A DNA stretch of 7,380 nt from Gammaproteobacteria bacterium. Lineage in GTDB: Bacteria; Pseudomonadota; Gammaproteobacteria; UBA6429; Thiohalophilaceae. The stretch is taken from the NCBI GenBank assembly GCA_011052165.1, contig DRJN01000331.1, positions 1 through 7,380 on the forward strand, read 5' to 3'. Shown piece after piece: positions 1 to 7,380 of the stretch. The notes under the pieces were generated by a model, which searched no databases, had not been told where the DNA came from, and worked only from the letters and a program-made list of their open reading frames with translations. Made by a program: the position numbers and the translations under genes. Each line of letters opens with the position of its first letter. Within the stretch, counting starts at the first letter, position 1.

Positions 1-776
1 ATGAGTTCCTGATCACGGCTTTGGTCGTCTTCTTTTTCAATCGCACTGAGATAGGCGTCCAGCGGGGTTTTTACATCGACGATGATTTCGCGGCCGTCGG
101 GCATACGGACAATCATGTCCGGGCGTTGTTGACCCTCGTCGGTATGCACACTTTCCTGCTCATAGAAATCACAGTGTTCCACCATCCCCGCCAGTTCGGC
201 TAAACGCTTCAAGGTCATTTCGCCCCACTGGCCGCGCACTTCAGGACGGCGCAGGGCATTGACCAGATTGCGCGTTTCATTACTGAGGCTGGCTTGTGCC
301 TGAGTCATGCTTTGCAGATGGCTATGCAGCGCGCCATAAGCTTCGCGGCGTTCCTTTTCCATCCCCTGGATCTGTTGATCAGTTTTTTGCAGGGCTTCCT
401 GAATCGGTTTGATCAGATCTTCGATGGCTTTTTCTTTCTGGCCCAGATCGGATTGCGCCTGTGACTGGAACTGCTTGAGATTTTCCTGAGCCAGTTTCAG
501 GAAGTCATCGCTGTTATGTTTTAGCGCTTCACGGGACAGGGTGCTAAAGGTGTCAGAGAGCTGTTCGCGGATTTGTTGCCGTGCCTGTTGCTGCGACAGT
601 TCCAATGCTGCGATTTTTTCTTCTGCATTTTTCTCCTGCAATTCAAGCGTGGTGACGAGCCGGGTGTTGCGCTCGCGCAGGGCGCTGATGCGGGCTTGCA
701 GAAGTAGCCAGGCGCCCAGCGCACCGAAGACGGCGGCGGTCAGGGTAATGGCAAGATAAATAAAGGTATTGGACAT
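1..776 (-). CDS. rmuC: RmuC family DNA recombination protein, partial (C-terminal part outside window)
   Basis: RmuC proteins are predicted nuclease-fold proteins that limit rearrangements at inverted repeats in E. coli; their exact biochemistry is unsettled. The frame is open from an ATG at 776 to the window edge, giving the first 258 residues of a family usually about 400-500 long. Residues 5-27 form an N-terminal membrane anchor. Residues about 30-170 are a long Gln/Glu/Lys-rich coiled coil. Then comes the family signature NALRRPEVRGQWGE (173-186), followed by KRLAELAGM, RPDMIV (218-223) and VDVKTPLDAY (233-242), the start of the nuclease-like core. No frameshift is seen. It starts 10 bp after the mupP-like stop codon on the same strand, so co-transcription and coupling are likely; the short gap carries no clear Shine-Dalgarno sequence. 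The role in repeat stability is known for the family, not shown here. Confidence 0.95.
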   Translation of the reverse strand, partial: MSNTFIYLAITLTAAVFGALGAWLLLQARISALRERNTRLVTTLELQEKNAEEKIAALELSQQQARQQIREQLSDTFSTLSREALKHNSDDFLKLAQENLKQFQSQAQSDLGQKEKAIEDLIKPIQEALQKTDQQIQGMEKERREAYGALHSHLQSMTQAQASLSNETRNLVNALRRPEVRGQWGEMTLKRLAELAGMVEHCDFYEQESVHTDEGQQRPDMIVRMPDGREIIVDVKTPLDAYLSAIEKEDDQSRDQEL

Positions 777-786
777 GGTGTTTATT

Positions 787-1470
787 TTATTCTGCCTTGA
801 TCAGCCAGTGCAGTAATTCTTCGGGTGATTTCAGTGTGGCATCGGCGCCCCATTCGAGGGGCCGATCTGTTTCACCAATATAGCCAAACAGGGCCAGCAG
901 GGTGTGCATGCCGGCGCGATTGCCGGCAATCATATCGCGTTCAGCATCGCCGATATAAACGCAGTGTTCAGGGGGGCTGCCCGCGAGTTGGCAGGCGTGC
1001 AACAGGGGCGCGGGGTGAGGTTTGCGCTCATCGAGTGTATCGCCGCTGACGATACAGGCCGCGCGTTGTTTTAAATTCAGCTCGGCCATCAATGGTTCAG
1101 TCAGCCAGCCGGGTTTATTGGTGACCACGCCCCAGTTGCTACCGTTGTTCTCAATATGCGCCAGCACCCTGTCCATACCGGGAAATAGCCGGGTGTGGCA
1201 GGCGATGTTTTCCCGATAATGATCCAGTAGCTGCAAGCGCAAATTTTCAGCCTTGTCGCTATCAGGGGGCAGGTTAAAACCCACTTCAATCAGCGCCTTG
1301 CCACCGCGAGAGACGGCGGGGCGAATTTTTTCGAAGGGCAGGGCGGGCTTGCCCTTACTCAGCCGCACGGCATTCAACGCTGCTGCCAGATCCGGCGCGG
1401 TATCCGCCAGGGTGCCGTCCAGATCGAACAGCACGGTGTTGATTCGAGTTGGGGACAGGGTGTTAATCAA
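787..1470 (-). CDS. mupP: HAD-superfamily sugar-phosphate phosphatase, MupP/Gph type
   Basis: A complete 227-residue haloacid dehalogenase phosphatase. Motif I is DLDGT (nucleophile D16, acid D18), motif II TNK (117-119), motif III K150 in KPHP, and motif IV GDAERD (acids D175 and D179). The helical cap lies between motifs I and II, about residues 25-95. Gph dephosphorylates 2-phosphoglycolate; MupP, encoded directly after ubiG in Pseudomonas, dephosphorylates N-acetylmuramic acid 6-phosphate in peptidoglycan recycling. Position after ubiG and the C-terminal FGYI...WGAD segment favour MupP, but Gph cannot be excluded from sequence alone. The start is TTG at 1470, with GGGAC ten bases upstream; the next in-frame candidate (GTG, V13) lies only three residues before the catalytic aspartate and would remove the first strand. 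The family is certain, the substrate inferred. Confidence 0.82.
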   Translation of the reverse strand: MINTLSPTRINTVLFDLDGTLADTAPDLAAALNAVRLSKGKPALPFEKIRPAVSRGGKALIEVGFNLPPDSDKAENLRLQLLDHYRENIACHTRLFPGMDRVLAHIENNGSNWGVVTNKPGWLTEPLMAELNLKQRAACIVSGDTLDERKPHPAPLLHACQLAGSPPEHCVYIGDAERDMIAGNRAGMHTLLALFGYIGETDRPLEWGADATLKSPEELLHWLIKAE

Positions 1471-1510
1471 ATTTTTATAAGTCCCAAAATGAACAGTAAG
1501 GATACAGTTA

Positions 1511-1598
1511 ATGGGTTTCCCTACTGGACTTCGCGCTCCGCTCTACCTGTCCTCTTTGTGCCTCTTTGTAGGATGGGTAGAGCGGAGCGAAACCCATC
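1511..1598. repeat. REP-like palindromic repeat pair between ubiG and mupP
   Basis: A plus-orientation unit of 31 bp at 1568-1598 starts with GTAG, followed by a 7-bp stem GATGGGT (1572-1578) / ACCCATC (1592-1598) around an AGAGCGGAGCGAA loop. An inverted, imperfect partner lies at 1511-1547: ATGGGTTTC (1511-1519) pairs with 1589-1597 and CGCTCCGCTCTACC (1534-1547) with 1576-1589, but 14 extra bases (1520-1533) interrupt the left arm. The GTAG tetranucleotide before a short stem is the layout of REP sequences mobilised by RAYT (REP-associated tyrosine) transposases. It fills most of the 133-bp gap behind the ubiG stop and may affect 3'-end stability or the ubiG/mupP expression ratio. The same unit with another loop occurs at 6078-6217. 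Confidence 0.8.
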
Positions 1599-1603
1599 AT
1601 TTA

Positions 1604-2326
1604 CTATCCGTTCCCTCGTAATGACTTCTGGCAATGCATCAGATAATTTACGCTGACATCATAGCCCAGTGAGTAACGTTGGCTCAGGGGGTTGTAGCTC
1701 ATGCCGGTGATTTCCTGCAGGGACAGATCAGCCTGCCGGATCCACTTTTCCAACTCGGAAGGTTTGATGAACTTACTATAATCATGCGTACCTTTGGGTA
1801 GCAGTTTCAGCAGGTATTCTGCACCGACGATGGCGAACATGTAGGCTTTGGGATTACGGTTGATGGTGGAGAAAAAGATATGGCCGCCGGGCTTGGTCAG
1901 TTCGGCGCAGGCGCGAATAACCGAGGCGGGATCCGGCACATGCTCAAGCATCTCCAGGCAAGTCACGATATCGTAAGCCTGCGGTTCCTCTGCGGCCAAT
2001 TCTTCGGTGGTGATTTGGCGGTAATCGACCTTGACGCCGGATTCCATCTGGTGCAATCGGGCCACGCTAAGCGGGGCTTTGCCCATGTCGATCCCCGTGA
2101 CTGTGGCGCCCCGCTGGGCCATGCTTTCGGACAGAATGCCACCGCCGCAGCCTACATCGAGTACGGTCTTGCCGGATAGGACTGCGCGCTGGTCGATAAA
2201 ATCCAGACGCAGGGGGTTGATATCATGCAGGGTTTTGAATTCGCTTTGTGGATCCCACCAGCGTGAAGCCAGTTCTTCGAATTTAGCAATTTCCTGCGGA
2301 TCGATATTCAGGGTTTGACTGTTCAT
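1604..2326 (-). CDS. ubiG: Ubiquinone biosynthesis O-methyltransferase UbiG
   Basis: UbiG carries out both SAM-dependent O-methylations of the ubiquinone ring (the 2-polyprenyl-6-hydroxyphenol and 3-demethylubiquinol steps) at the inner face of the cytoplasmic membrane. The 240-residue product has the usual family length. It opens with the typical NIDPQEIAKFEELASRWWDP segment, then carries SAM-binding motif I VLDVGCGGG (55-63), the acidic end of strand 2 in GIDM, a CLEMLEHVPDP segment (motif II region) and a FFSTINRNPKAY segment typical of UbiG. The ATG at 2326 fits the family N-terminus; the upstream bases show no strong Shine-Dalgarno. It is transcribed divergently from fusA and heads a co-directional set with mupP and rmuC. 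In pseudomonads the gene before it is the MTA/SAH deaminase, found here 3.9 kb away. No oddity in the coding sequence. Confidence 0.98.
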   Translation of the reverse strand: MNSQTLNIDPQEIAKFEELASRWWDPQSEFKTLHDINPLRLDFIDQRAVLSGKTVLDVGCGGGILSESMAQRGATVTGIDMGKAPLSVARLHQMESGVKVDYRQITTEELAAEEPQAYDIVTCLEMLEHVPDPASVIRACAELTKPGGHIFFSTINRNPKAYMFAIVGAEYLLKLLPKGTHDYSKFIKPSELEKWIRQADLSLQEITGMSYNPLSQRYSLGYDVSVNYLMHCQKSLRGNG

Positions 2327-2366
2327 GGGCGGTTAGCTTACCGTGAAACGCCGGAACTGTCAGCTA

Positions 2367-2387
2367 CTTCCCTTTTCTCAAAGGAAG
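2367..2387. repeat. Small hairpin upstream of ubiG
   Basis: CTTCCCTTT (2367-2375) faces AAAGGAAG (2380-2387) across a TCTC loop, with one unpaired C. It lies 41 bp upstream of the ubiG start and would be in the ubiG leader if transcription starts further out. It could be a remnant of another C/G-run palindrome family. There is no T-tract of terminator length on either strand, so a terminator role is not supported. Confidence 0.4.
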
Positions 2388-2405
2388 GGGACAGGTATCG
2401 TATTT

Positions 2406-2501
2406 AATCGTTGCAACAGTATTTGCATCATAGCCCCCTCTCCCTTTGGGAGAGGGTTGGGGTGAGGGGATAAAATACATGCAAATACTGTTGCAACGAT
2501 T
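2406..2501. mobile_element. MITE-like 96-bp inverted-repeat element, copy 1 (upstream of fusA)
   Basis: Perfect 23-bp terminal inverted repeats: 2406-2428 (core TTGCAACAGTATTTGCA) and 2479-2501. Between them lies a second palindrome, CCCTCTCCC (2436-2444), TTT loop, GGGAGAGGG (2448-2456), followed by TTGGGGTGAGGGG. The whole element recurs in the same orientation at 4946-5041 with about 90 of 96 positions identical by eye. Small size, lack of coding capacity, long terminal inverted repeats and a near-identical second copy fit a miniature inverted-repeat element moved by a transposase encoded elsewhere. No clear target-site duplication can be read, so the exact ends and the mobility are inferred. 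Confidence 0.8.
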
Positions 2502-2662
2502 GATAATATGGGCTTTATCCTTCAATCCCACCTGACCTGGACTAAGGTATTTATGCGGGGTGAGGTTTGATTGGTTTTTACTATTTTGCCCCGATCCTGA
2601 TAGCCACGAGGGCGAGACCAAATCCCCGTTTCCTCCAAATATCACATTTGAAACATCAATAT
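2502..2662. other. Intergenic stretch without recognised gene, between MITE copy 1 and the fusA promoter
   Basis: This is part of the 483-bp gap between the divergent ubiG and fusA starts. The short open frames across it have no start context, no family resemblance, and on the minus strand run into the repeat. A TTGAAA hexamer at 2648-2653 could act as a -35 box for an extra fusA promoter, but the matching -10 (TATGAG, 2671-2676) is poor. No RNA gene, operator palindrome or protein-binding repeat was recognised. Confidence 0.5.
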
Positions 2663-2692
2663 CATACATTTATGAGAAGTTTGGGCTATAAT
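2663..2692 (+). promoter_or_regulatory. Predicted sigma-70 promoter of fusA with GC-rich discriminator
   Basis: A perfect -10 hexamer TATAAT lies at 2687-2692. The best -35 at 18 bp spacing is CATACA (2663-2668), weak apart from its ACA half. The -10 is followed at once by GCGCCGCCC, a GC-rich discriminator of the kind found in stable-RNA and ribosomal-protein promoters that respond to growth rate and ppGpp. That would place the transcript start near 2698-2700, giving a leader of about 110 nt. Stringent control is inferred from the discriminator alone. Confidence 0.65.
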
Positions 2693-2792
2693 GCGCCGCC
2701 CTCGGGAGGCCATCCTGAGGTGCGGGTGATCCGGAACATACCGGTTGCAGTTGAGAATTGACCAGTAATCCAATAATTAACCAACATTTTTT

Positions 2793-2809
2793 ATGCGAGT
2801 AGCGGGAAC

Positions 2810-2813
<4 letters not shown>
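2793..2813 (+). other. Possible 6-codon upstream ORF overlapping the fusA start
   Basis: ATG at 2793 opens a six-residue frame (MRVAGT) whose TGA overlaps the fusA ATG as ATGA (2810-2813), an arrangement used for termination-reinitiation coupling. It has no visible Shine-Dalgarno sequence (it follows a T run). The fusA start itself has only a GGGA two bases before the ATG, too close to be a good site, so some aid to initiation would make sense. An ORF this short can occur by chance; treat as a suggestion. Confidence 0.25.
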
Positions 2814-4897
<2,084 letters not shown>

Positions 4898-4927
4898 TTT
4901 TTTCCTGCCTGTTCTCAGGACGATACG

Positions 4928-5061
4928 AAAAGGGCGGGTTCTATTAATCATTGCAACAGTATTTGCACCATAGCCCCCTCTCCCTCCGGGAGAGGGTGGG
5001 GGTGAGGGGATAAAATACATGCAAATACTGTTGCAATGATTAATACTACCCGCCTTTTTTT
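4928..5061 (+). terminator. Rho-independent terminator of fusA, interrupted by MITE copy 2; probably bidirectional
   Basis: GGCGGGT (4933-4939) pairs with ACCCGCC (5048-5054), followed by seven T residues (5055-5061): a typical terminator base 31 bp after the fusA stop. The loop is replaced by the whole MITE-like element, whose 26-bp arms continue the stem after a 2x2 mismatch (TC/CT), giving one very long hairpin. AAAA (4928-4931) precedes the left arm, so on the minus strand the same stem ends in a short T run and may also stop transcripts of the converging ANL gene, which ends at 5073. Confidence 0.85.
4942..5045. mobile_element. MITE-like inverted-repeat element, copy 2 (inside the fusA terminator)
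   Basis: The 96-bp core at 4946-5041 matches copy 1 (2406-2501) in the same orientation. Here the perfect inverted repeat extends to 26 bp (4942-4967 and 5020-5045) because flanking TATT/AATA also pair. The inner palindrome is CCCTCTCCC (4976-4984), TCC loop, GGGAGAGGG (4988-4996). Differences from copy 1 are few: one base pair in each arm (a compensated pair, 4950 A and 5037 T against G and C), the inner loop, and single changes at 4968 and 4998. It lies wholly within the terminator stem. Confidence 0.82.
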
Positions 5062-5072
5062 GTACCCTGTTA

Positions 5073-5792
5073 TCACAAACATGCATCCGTTGATGCGCGT
5101 CCCAGGTGATACATCGCCCCCTCGTTATTGATAACCACGCGATCCCGGGTGTTAAACCAGTCGGGATAGATGCAGATAGCGCCTTTTACATGCAGGCAGG
5201 CATTTTCAATTTTATAATCACAATAGTAACGGTCGCCCATCAGCGTACCGGTATCAGGAGCCTGTTGCCGATAGTGCTCAAGTTTGTCGAGAGAATCAAA
5301 AACCGTATTAATAGCGATGGGGCCGATTTCGGTCATACCCCAGTTGCACATGAACGTCGCACCACGGCGAATAAAAGCGTCCATGATTTCAAAACTGATA
5401 TTGTTGCTGCCACAGGCAATGAACAGGCCGCTTAGATCCACCCTGGCAAATGTCCGGGTGTTTATGAGCATTTGGCAGTGGGCGGGAGTGAGATGGGTAT
5501 GCGTGAACCCCTGCACATCCTGCCAGAAGCGGTAGGCGTTGAAAGCCCGGATATCCACATAGGCCCCGACACTGAGTGCGGGCAGGGTTTGTGCCAACAC
5601 GCCACCCGCATGATTCATGCTACAGACCGTGAGCACCCGGCTGTGGCAGGTGATACCCTGTGCTTCCTGTGCAACTAAATTTGCTGCTGCCAGTTTTTCC
5701 GGCGGCTGGAACAGGACTTTGGCGGCATCGGTAGTGCCGGAGCTTTGTAGTTCAAAGCCCTGCTGGAGCAGAGTTTTCCAGTTTTTAATCAT
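5073..5792 (-). CDS. Minimal ANL-superfamily (AMP-binding) adenylation-domain protein
   Basis: ANL enzymes activate carboxylic acids as acyl-adenylates (acyl-CoA synthetases, NRPS A domains, luciferases). This 239-residue protein keeps their core motifs in order: P-loop-like A3 SSGTTDAAK (17-25), a VCSMNHAGG...LPALSVGA region (56-77), HTHLTP (98-103), A5 NWGMTE (150-155), A7 DWFNTRD (211-217) and the start of A8, GR (231-232). It lacks the roughly 150 residues normally before A3 and the whole mobile C-terminal domain with its catalytic lysine; typical members have about 500 residues. Two conserved glycines are replaced (D in A3, R in A7). The frame is intact and motif spacing sensible, so it may be a compact standalone family rather than decay; loss of activity is also possible. 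The ATG at 5792 overlaps the upstream membrane-protein gene by 8 bp (ATGATTAA), implying translational coupling. Substrate and product cannot be named. Confidence 0.75.
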   Translation of the reverse strand: MIKNWKTLLQQGFELQSSGTTDAAKVLFQPPEKLAAANLVAQEAQGITCHSRVLTVCSMNHAGGVLAQTLPALSVGAYVDIRAFNAYRFWQDVQGFTHTHLTPAHCQMLINTRTFARVDLSGLFIACGSNNISFEIMDAFIRRGATFMCNWGMTEIGPIAINTVFDSLDKLEHYRQQAPDTGTLMGDRYYCDYKIENACLHVKGAICIYPDWFNTRDRVVINNEGAMYHLGRASTDACL

Positions 5793-5991
5793 CCTGGATA
5801 AAATATTGCTCCGTTTTGCGGGTAATTTTCCTGGCCAGCAGGTAAGGTGTAAACGGAAACAGCCAGGGGATCAGAGCATGAATAATACCGGTTATCACCA
5901 TGACCAGCCCCAGCAAGTTGAACCACATAGCGATAAACAAGTGTTTGAAATAGCCGCTATGGGCTTTTTCTAAATGATGTAAGTCCCACAT
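5785..5991 (-). CDS. Small two-helix membrane protein, DUF6356-like
   Basis: A 68-residue protein. HSGYFKH (11-17) precedes a hydrophobic stretch from about 18 to 36, then GIIHALIPWLFP (35-46) and a second short hydrophobic segment up to about 52, ending in a basic then charged tail (ARKITRKTEQYFIQDD). The pattern GYxxH ... IHAxxPxLFP resembles the small DUF6356 membrane proteins as I remember them; I could not verify this. The ATG at 5991 has a good Shine-Dalgarno AGGGG (5999-6003) at seven bases spacing, supporting a real gene. Its stop overlaps the start of the ANL-type gene, so the two form a coupled pair, suggesting the adenylation protein works at or with the membrane, for example on a lipid or fatty acid substrate (inference). 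Function unknown. Confidence 0.65.
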   Translation of the reverse strand: MWDLHHLEKAHSGYFKHLFIAMWFNLLGLVMVITGIIHALIPWLFPFTPYLLARKITRKTEQYFIQDD

Positions 5992-6077
5992 TGGTTTTCC
6001 CCTGGTTTATTTTTGCGCCACTATTCGGCACGATGCGTAGGGCCAGGTTGAGTTGGCGGTACGTTATCGGCAAAACT

Positions 6078-6235
6078 GATGGGTTTCACTTCGTTCTACC
6101 CATCCTACACAAGTTCAAAATGAGTAGGATGGGTAGAACGAAGTGAAACCCATCAAAGTGAAACCCCTACACAAGTTCAAAAATGAGTAGGATGGGTAGA
6201 ACAAAGTGAAACCCATCAAGGCGAAACCCATCAAG
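6078..6235. repeat. REP/BIME-like repeat array behind the MTA/SAH deaminase gene
   Basis: Two inverted units, 6078-6108 (reverse) and 6124-6154 (forward), form a perfect 31-bp inverted repeat around a 15-bp spacer ACAAGTTCAAAATGA. A further forward unit at 6187-6217 repeats the block from CTAC (6105) again from 6167, a tandem duplication with a period of about 62 bp, one added A and one G-to-A change. A short remnant GCGAAACCCATCAAG (6221-6235) ends the array two bases before the deaminase stop codon. Each unit is GTAG, stem GATGGGT/ACCCATC and loop AGAACGAAGTGAA (or AGAACAAAGTGAA). It may form a strong hairpin at the 3' end of the deaminase mRNA; no T-tract follows, so a simple intrinsic terminator is unlikely. 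Confidence 0.85.
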
Positions 6236-6237
6236 AA

Positions 6238-7380
6238 TTATCCCGCTAGTTTTTCTTTCCACTCATGGGCATGTTCAAGTATGGCAGTTGAATTCAGGGT
6301 TGTCAGTTCACCGTCTCTGAGCAGTTGTTTACCGGCTACCCAGACATCACGGATACAGTGACGGCTGGCAGCATAGACCACCTGTGATTGCGGATGATAG
6401 ACCGGTTGGGTGTCCACGCCACTTAAATCTATCGCGATCATATCGGCGGCCTTACCGGGTTTCAGAGAACCGGTTTCTTCTTCCAGTCCCAGGGCGCGGG
6501 CACCGTTGAGGGTGGCCATTCGCAAGGCCTGCATGGCGGGCACGGCACTGGCGTTGCCGGATACCGCCTTGCCCAGCAGGGCGGCGCTACGCAGTTCGCC
6601 AAGCATGTCCAGATCATTATTGCTGGCGGCTCCATCGGTGCCTAGTGCTACATTTACTCCGGCTTCAATCAGCGCCTGTACCGGGCAAAAACCGCTGGCC
6701 AGCTTGAGATTGGATTCCGGGCAGTGCACGACATGCACGCCGGTCTCGGCGAGTAGAGGGATGTCTTCTTTTTCAAGCTGGGTCATGTGTACGGCGAGCA
6801 GCCCCGGGCTGAGCAGATCCAGTTTTTGCAGCCGTTCGATGGGACGCAGGCCGAATTTTTCTACTGATGCCTGTACTTCAAACGCGGTTTCATGCAGGTG
6901 GATGTGGATGGGGATATCCAGTTCTTCGGCATAGGTGGCGATGCGGCTCAGGGGTTCGTCCGATACGGTGTAAGGCGCATGGGGCGCAAAGGCAGTGCTG
7001 ATCAGACTGTTGCCGTTGAGCTGGTCATGCAGGGCGATGCCTTTTTGCAGGTATTCATCCGAATCCCTGGCCCAGGCGGTAGCAAAGTCGAGTACGATTA
7101 GACCGACGACGGCGCGCATACCGGCGTGTTCTGCTGCGCGTGCGGTTTCGTCAGGAAAGAAATACATGTCGTTGAAGCAGGTGGTGCCGCTTTTGATCAT
7201 TTCGGCGCAGGCCAGCAGACTGCCGTGATGAACAAATTCAGGACTAATCCATTTGTTTTCTGCTGGCCAGATATGATTGTCGAGCCAGTCCATCAACGGC
7301 AGGTCATCGGCCAGTCCGCGCATCAGGCTCATGGCGGCGTGACCGTGGGCGTTGATAAAACCGGGCATGAGAACATGCTG
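6238..7380 (-). CDS. mtaD: 5-methylthioadenosine/S-adenosylhomocysteine deaminase (TRZ/ATZ family), partial
   Basis: Amidohydrolase-superfamily deaminase converting 5'-methylthioadenosine or S-adenosylhomocysteine to the inosine derivatives plus ammonia, part of purine and methionine salvage. The 380 visible residues keep the metal site: HGH (12-14 of the visible part), H161/H163 in HIHLHE, H219 in HCPESNLKLASG and D249 in LGTDGAASNNDLDM; FAPHAPYT (131-138) also matches the family. The frame stays open to the window edge. The first ATG in view (7368) lies inside the conserved VLMPGFINAHGH segment, so it is not the true start and about 60 N-terminal residues, including the small beta-sandwich strands, are missing. 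Related TRZ/ATZ enzymes use other aminated rings, but the motifs favour MTA/SAH. In pseudomonads the next gene would be ubiG; here a REP array and the membrane protein/ANL pair follow. Confidence 0.93.
   Translation of the reverse strand, partial: QHVLMPGFINAHGHAAMSLMRGLADDLPLMDWLDNHIWPAENKWISPEFVHHGSLLACAEMIKSGTTCFNDMYFFPDETARAAEHAGMRAVVGLIVLDFATAWARDSDEYLQKGIALHDQLNGNSLISTAFAPHAPYTVSDEPLSRIATYAEELDIPIHIHLHETAFEVQASVEKFGLRPIERLQKLDLLSPGLLAVHMTQLEKEDIPLLAETGVHVVHCPESNLKLASGFCPVQALIEAGVNVALGTDGAASNNDLDMLGELRSAALLGKAVSGNASAVPAMQALRMATLNGARALGLEEETGSLKPGKAADMIAIDLSGVDTQPVYHPQSQVVYAASRHCIRDVWVAGKQLLRDGELTTLNSTAILEHAHEWKEKLAG

Noticed and set aside
1880..2318. Plus-strand open frames of 95-99 residues opposite ubiG
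   Set aside because: Antisense shadows of a full-length, motif-complete ubiG.
2364..2669. 101-residue minus-strand open frame upstream of fusA, sharing the peptide YFIPSP..SP.GRGGY with the frame at 4742-5086
   Set aside because: The shared peptide is just a translation of the 96-bp repeat; the rest of each frame is intergenic or antisense to fusA, with no family resemblance.
2699..2809. fusA leader as a riboswitch or attenuator
   Set aside because: Only short stems are seen (for example CCGG 2731-2734 with 2741-2744); no terminator-like stem precedes the T run at 2787-2792 and no known riboswitch motif is recognised.
5073..5792. ANL-type gene as a simple pseudogene
   Set aside because: No internal stop or frameshift, motifs in correct order with reasonable spacing, and start coupled to a neighbour; kept as a gene, though inactivity remains possible.
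6078..6235. Repeat array considered as a CRISPR
   Set aside because: Units are inverted as well as direct, the spacers are copies of each other, and there are just three units; this fits REP/BIME, not CRISPR.
7366..7368. ATG as the start of the deaminase gene
   Set aside because: It lies in the middle of the conserved VLMPGFINAHGH segment and the frame stays open to the window edge, so the gene is partial.

Overview
The window (7380 bp, moderate GC) looks like chromosomal DNA of a gammaproteobacterium. The basis is a UbiG O-methyltransferase followed by a MupP/Gph-type HAD phosphatase, an MTA/SAH deaminase (the usual upstream neighbour of ubiG in pseudomonads and relatives), a RmuC protein, and an EF-G whose sequence resembles the second EF-G paralogue of Vibrio/Shewanella-type bacteria. 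The genus cannot be set from this sequence. All genes except fusA are on the minus strand.

Layout from left to right: rmuC (1-776, minus, C-terminal part outside the window); mupP-like phosphatase (787-1470, minus, TTG start); a REP-like palindrome cluster (1511-1598); ubiG (1604-2326, minus). Next is a 483-bp divergent intergenic region with a 96-bp MITE-like inverted-repeat element (2406-2501), a promoter with a perfect TATAAT box (2687-2692) and a leader of about 110 nt. It leads into fusA (2810-4897, plus), whose Rho-independent terminator contains a second copy of the same 96-bp element (4946-5041). Converging on fusA is a two-gene minus-strand unit: a 68-residue membrane protein (5785-5991) overlapping by 8 bp a 239-residue minimal ANL adenylation-domain protein (5073-5792). 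A REP/BIME-like array (6078-6235) then separates this pair from the MTA/SAH deaminase gene (6238-7380, minus, N-terminus outside the window).

How the genes relate: ubiG-mupP-rmuC reads as one co-directional unit (gaps of 133 and 10 bp) combining ubiquinone synthesis, sugar-phosphate/cell-wall recycling or phosphoglycolate clean-up, and DNA maintenance. UbiG consumes S-adenosylmethionine, and the deaminase handles methylthioadenosine or S-adenosylhomocysteine left by SAM-using reactions, which may explain why the two are often neighbours. Here they are separated by about 3.9 kb holding the lone EF-G gene, the membrane protein/ANL pair and three repeat clusters, so this segment looks like an accessory insertion.

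The parts most worth a second look are the pair of 96-bp elements in direct orientation around fusA, one of them buried inside the fusA terminator stem, and the tiny ANL enzyme coupled to a membrane protein.
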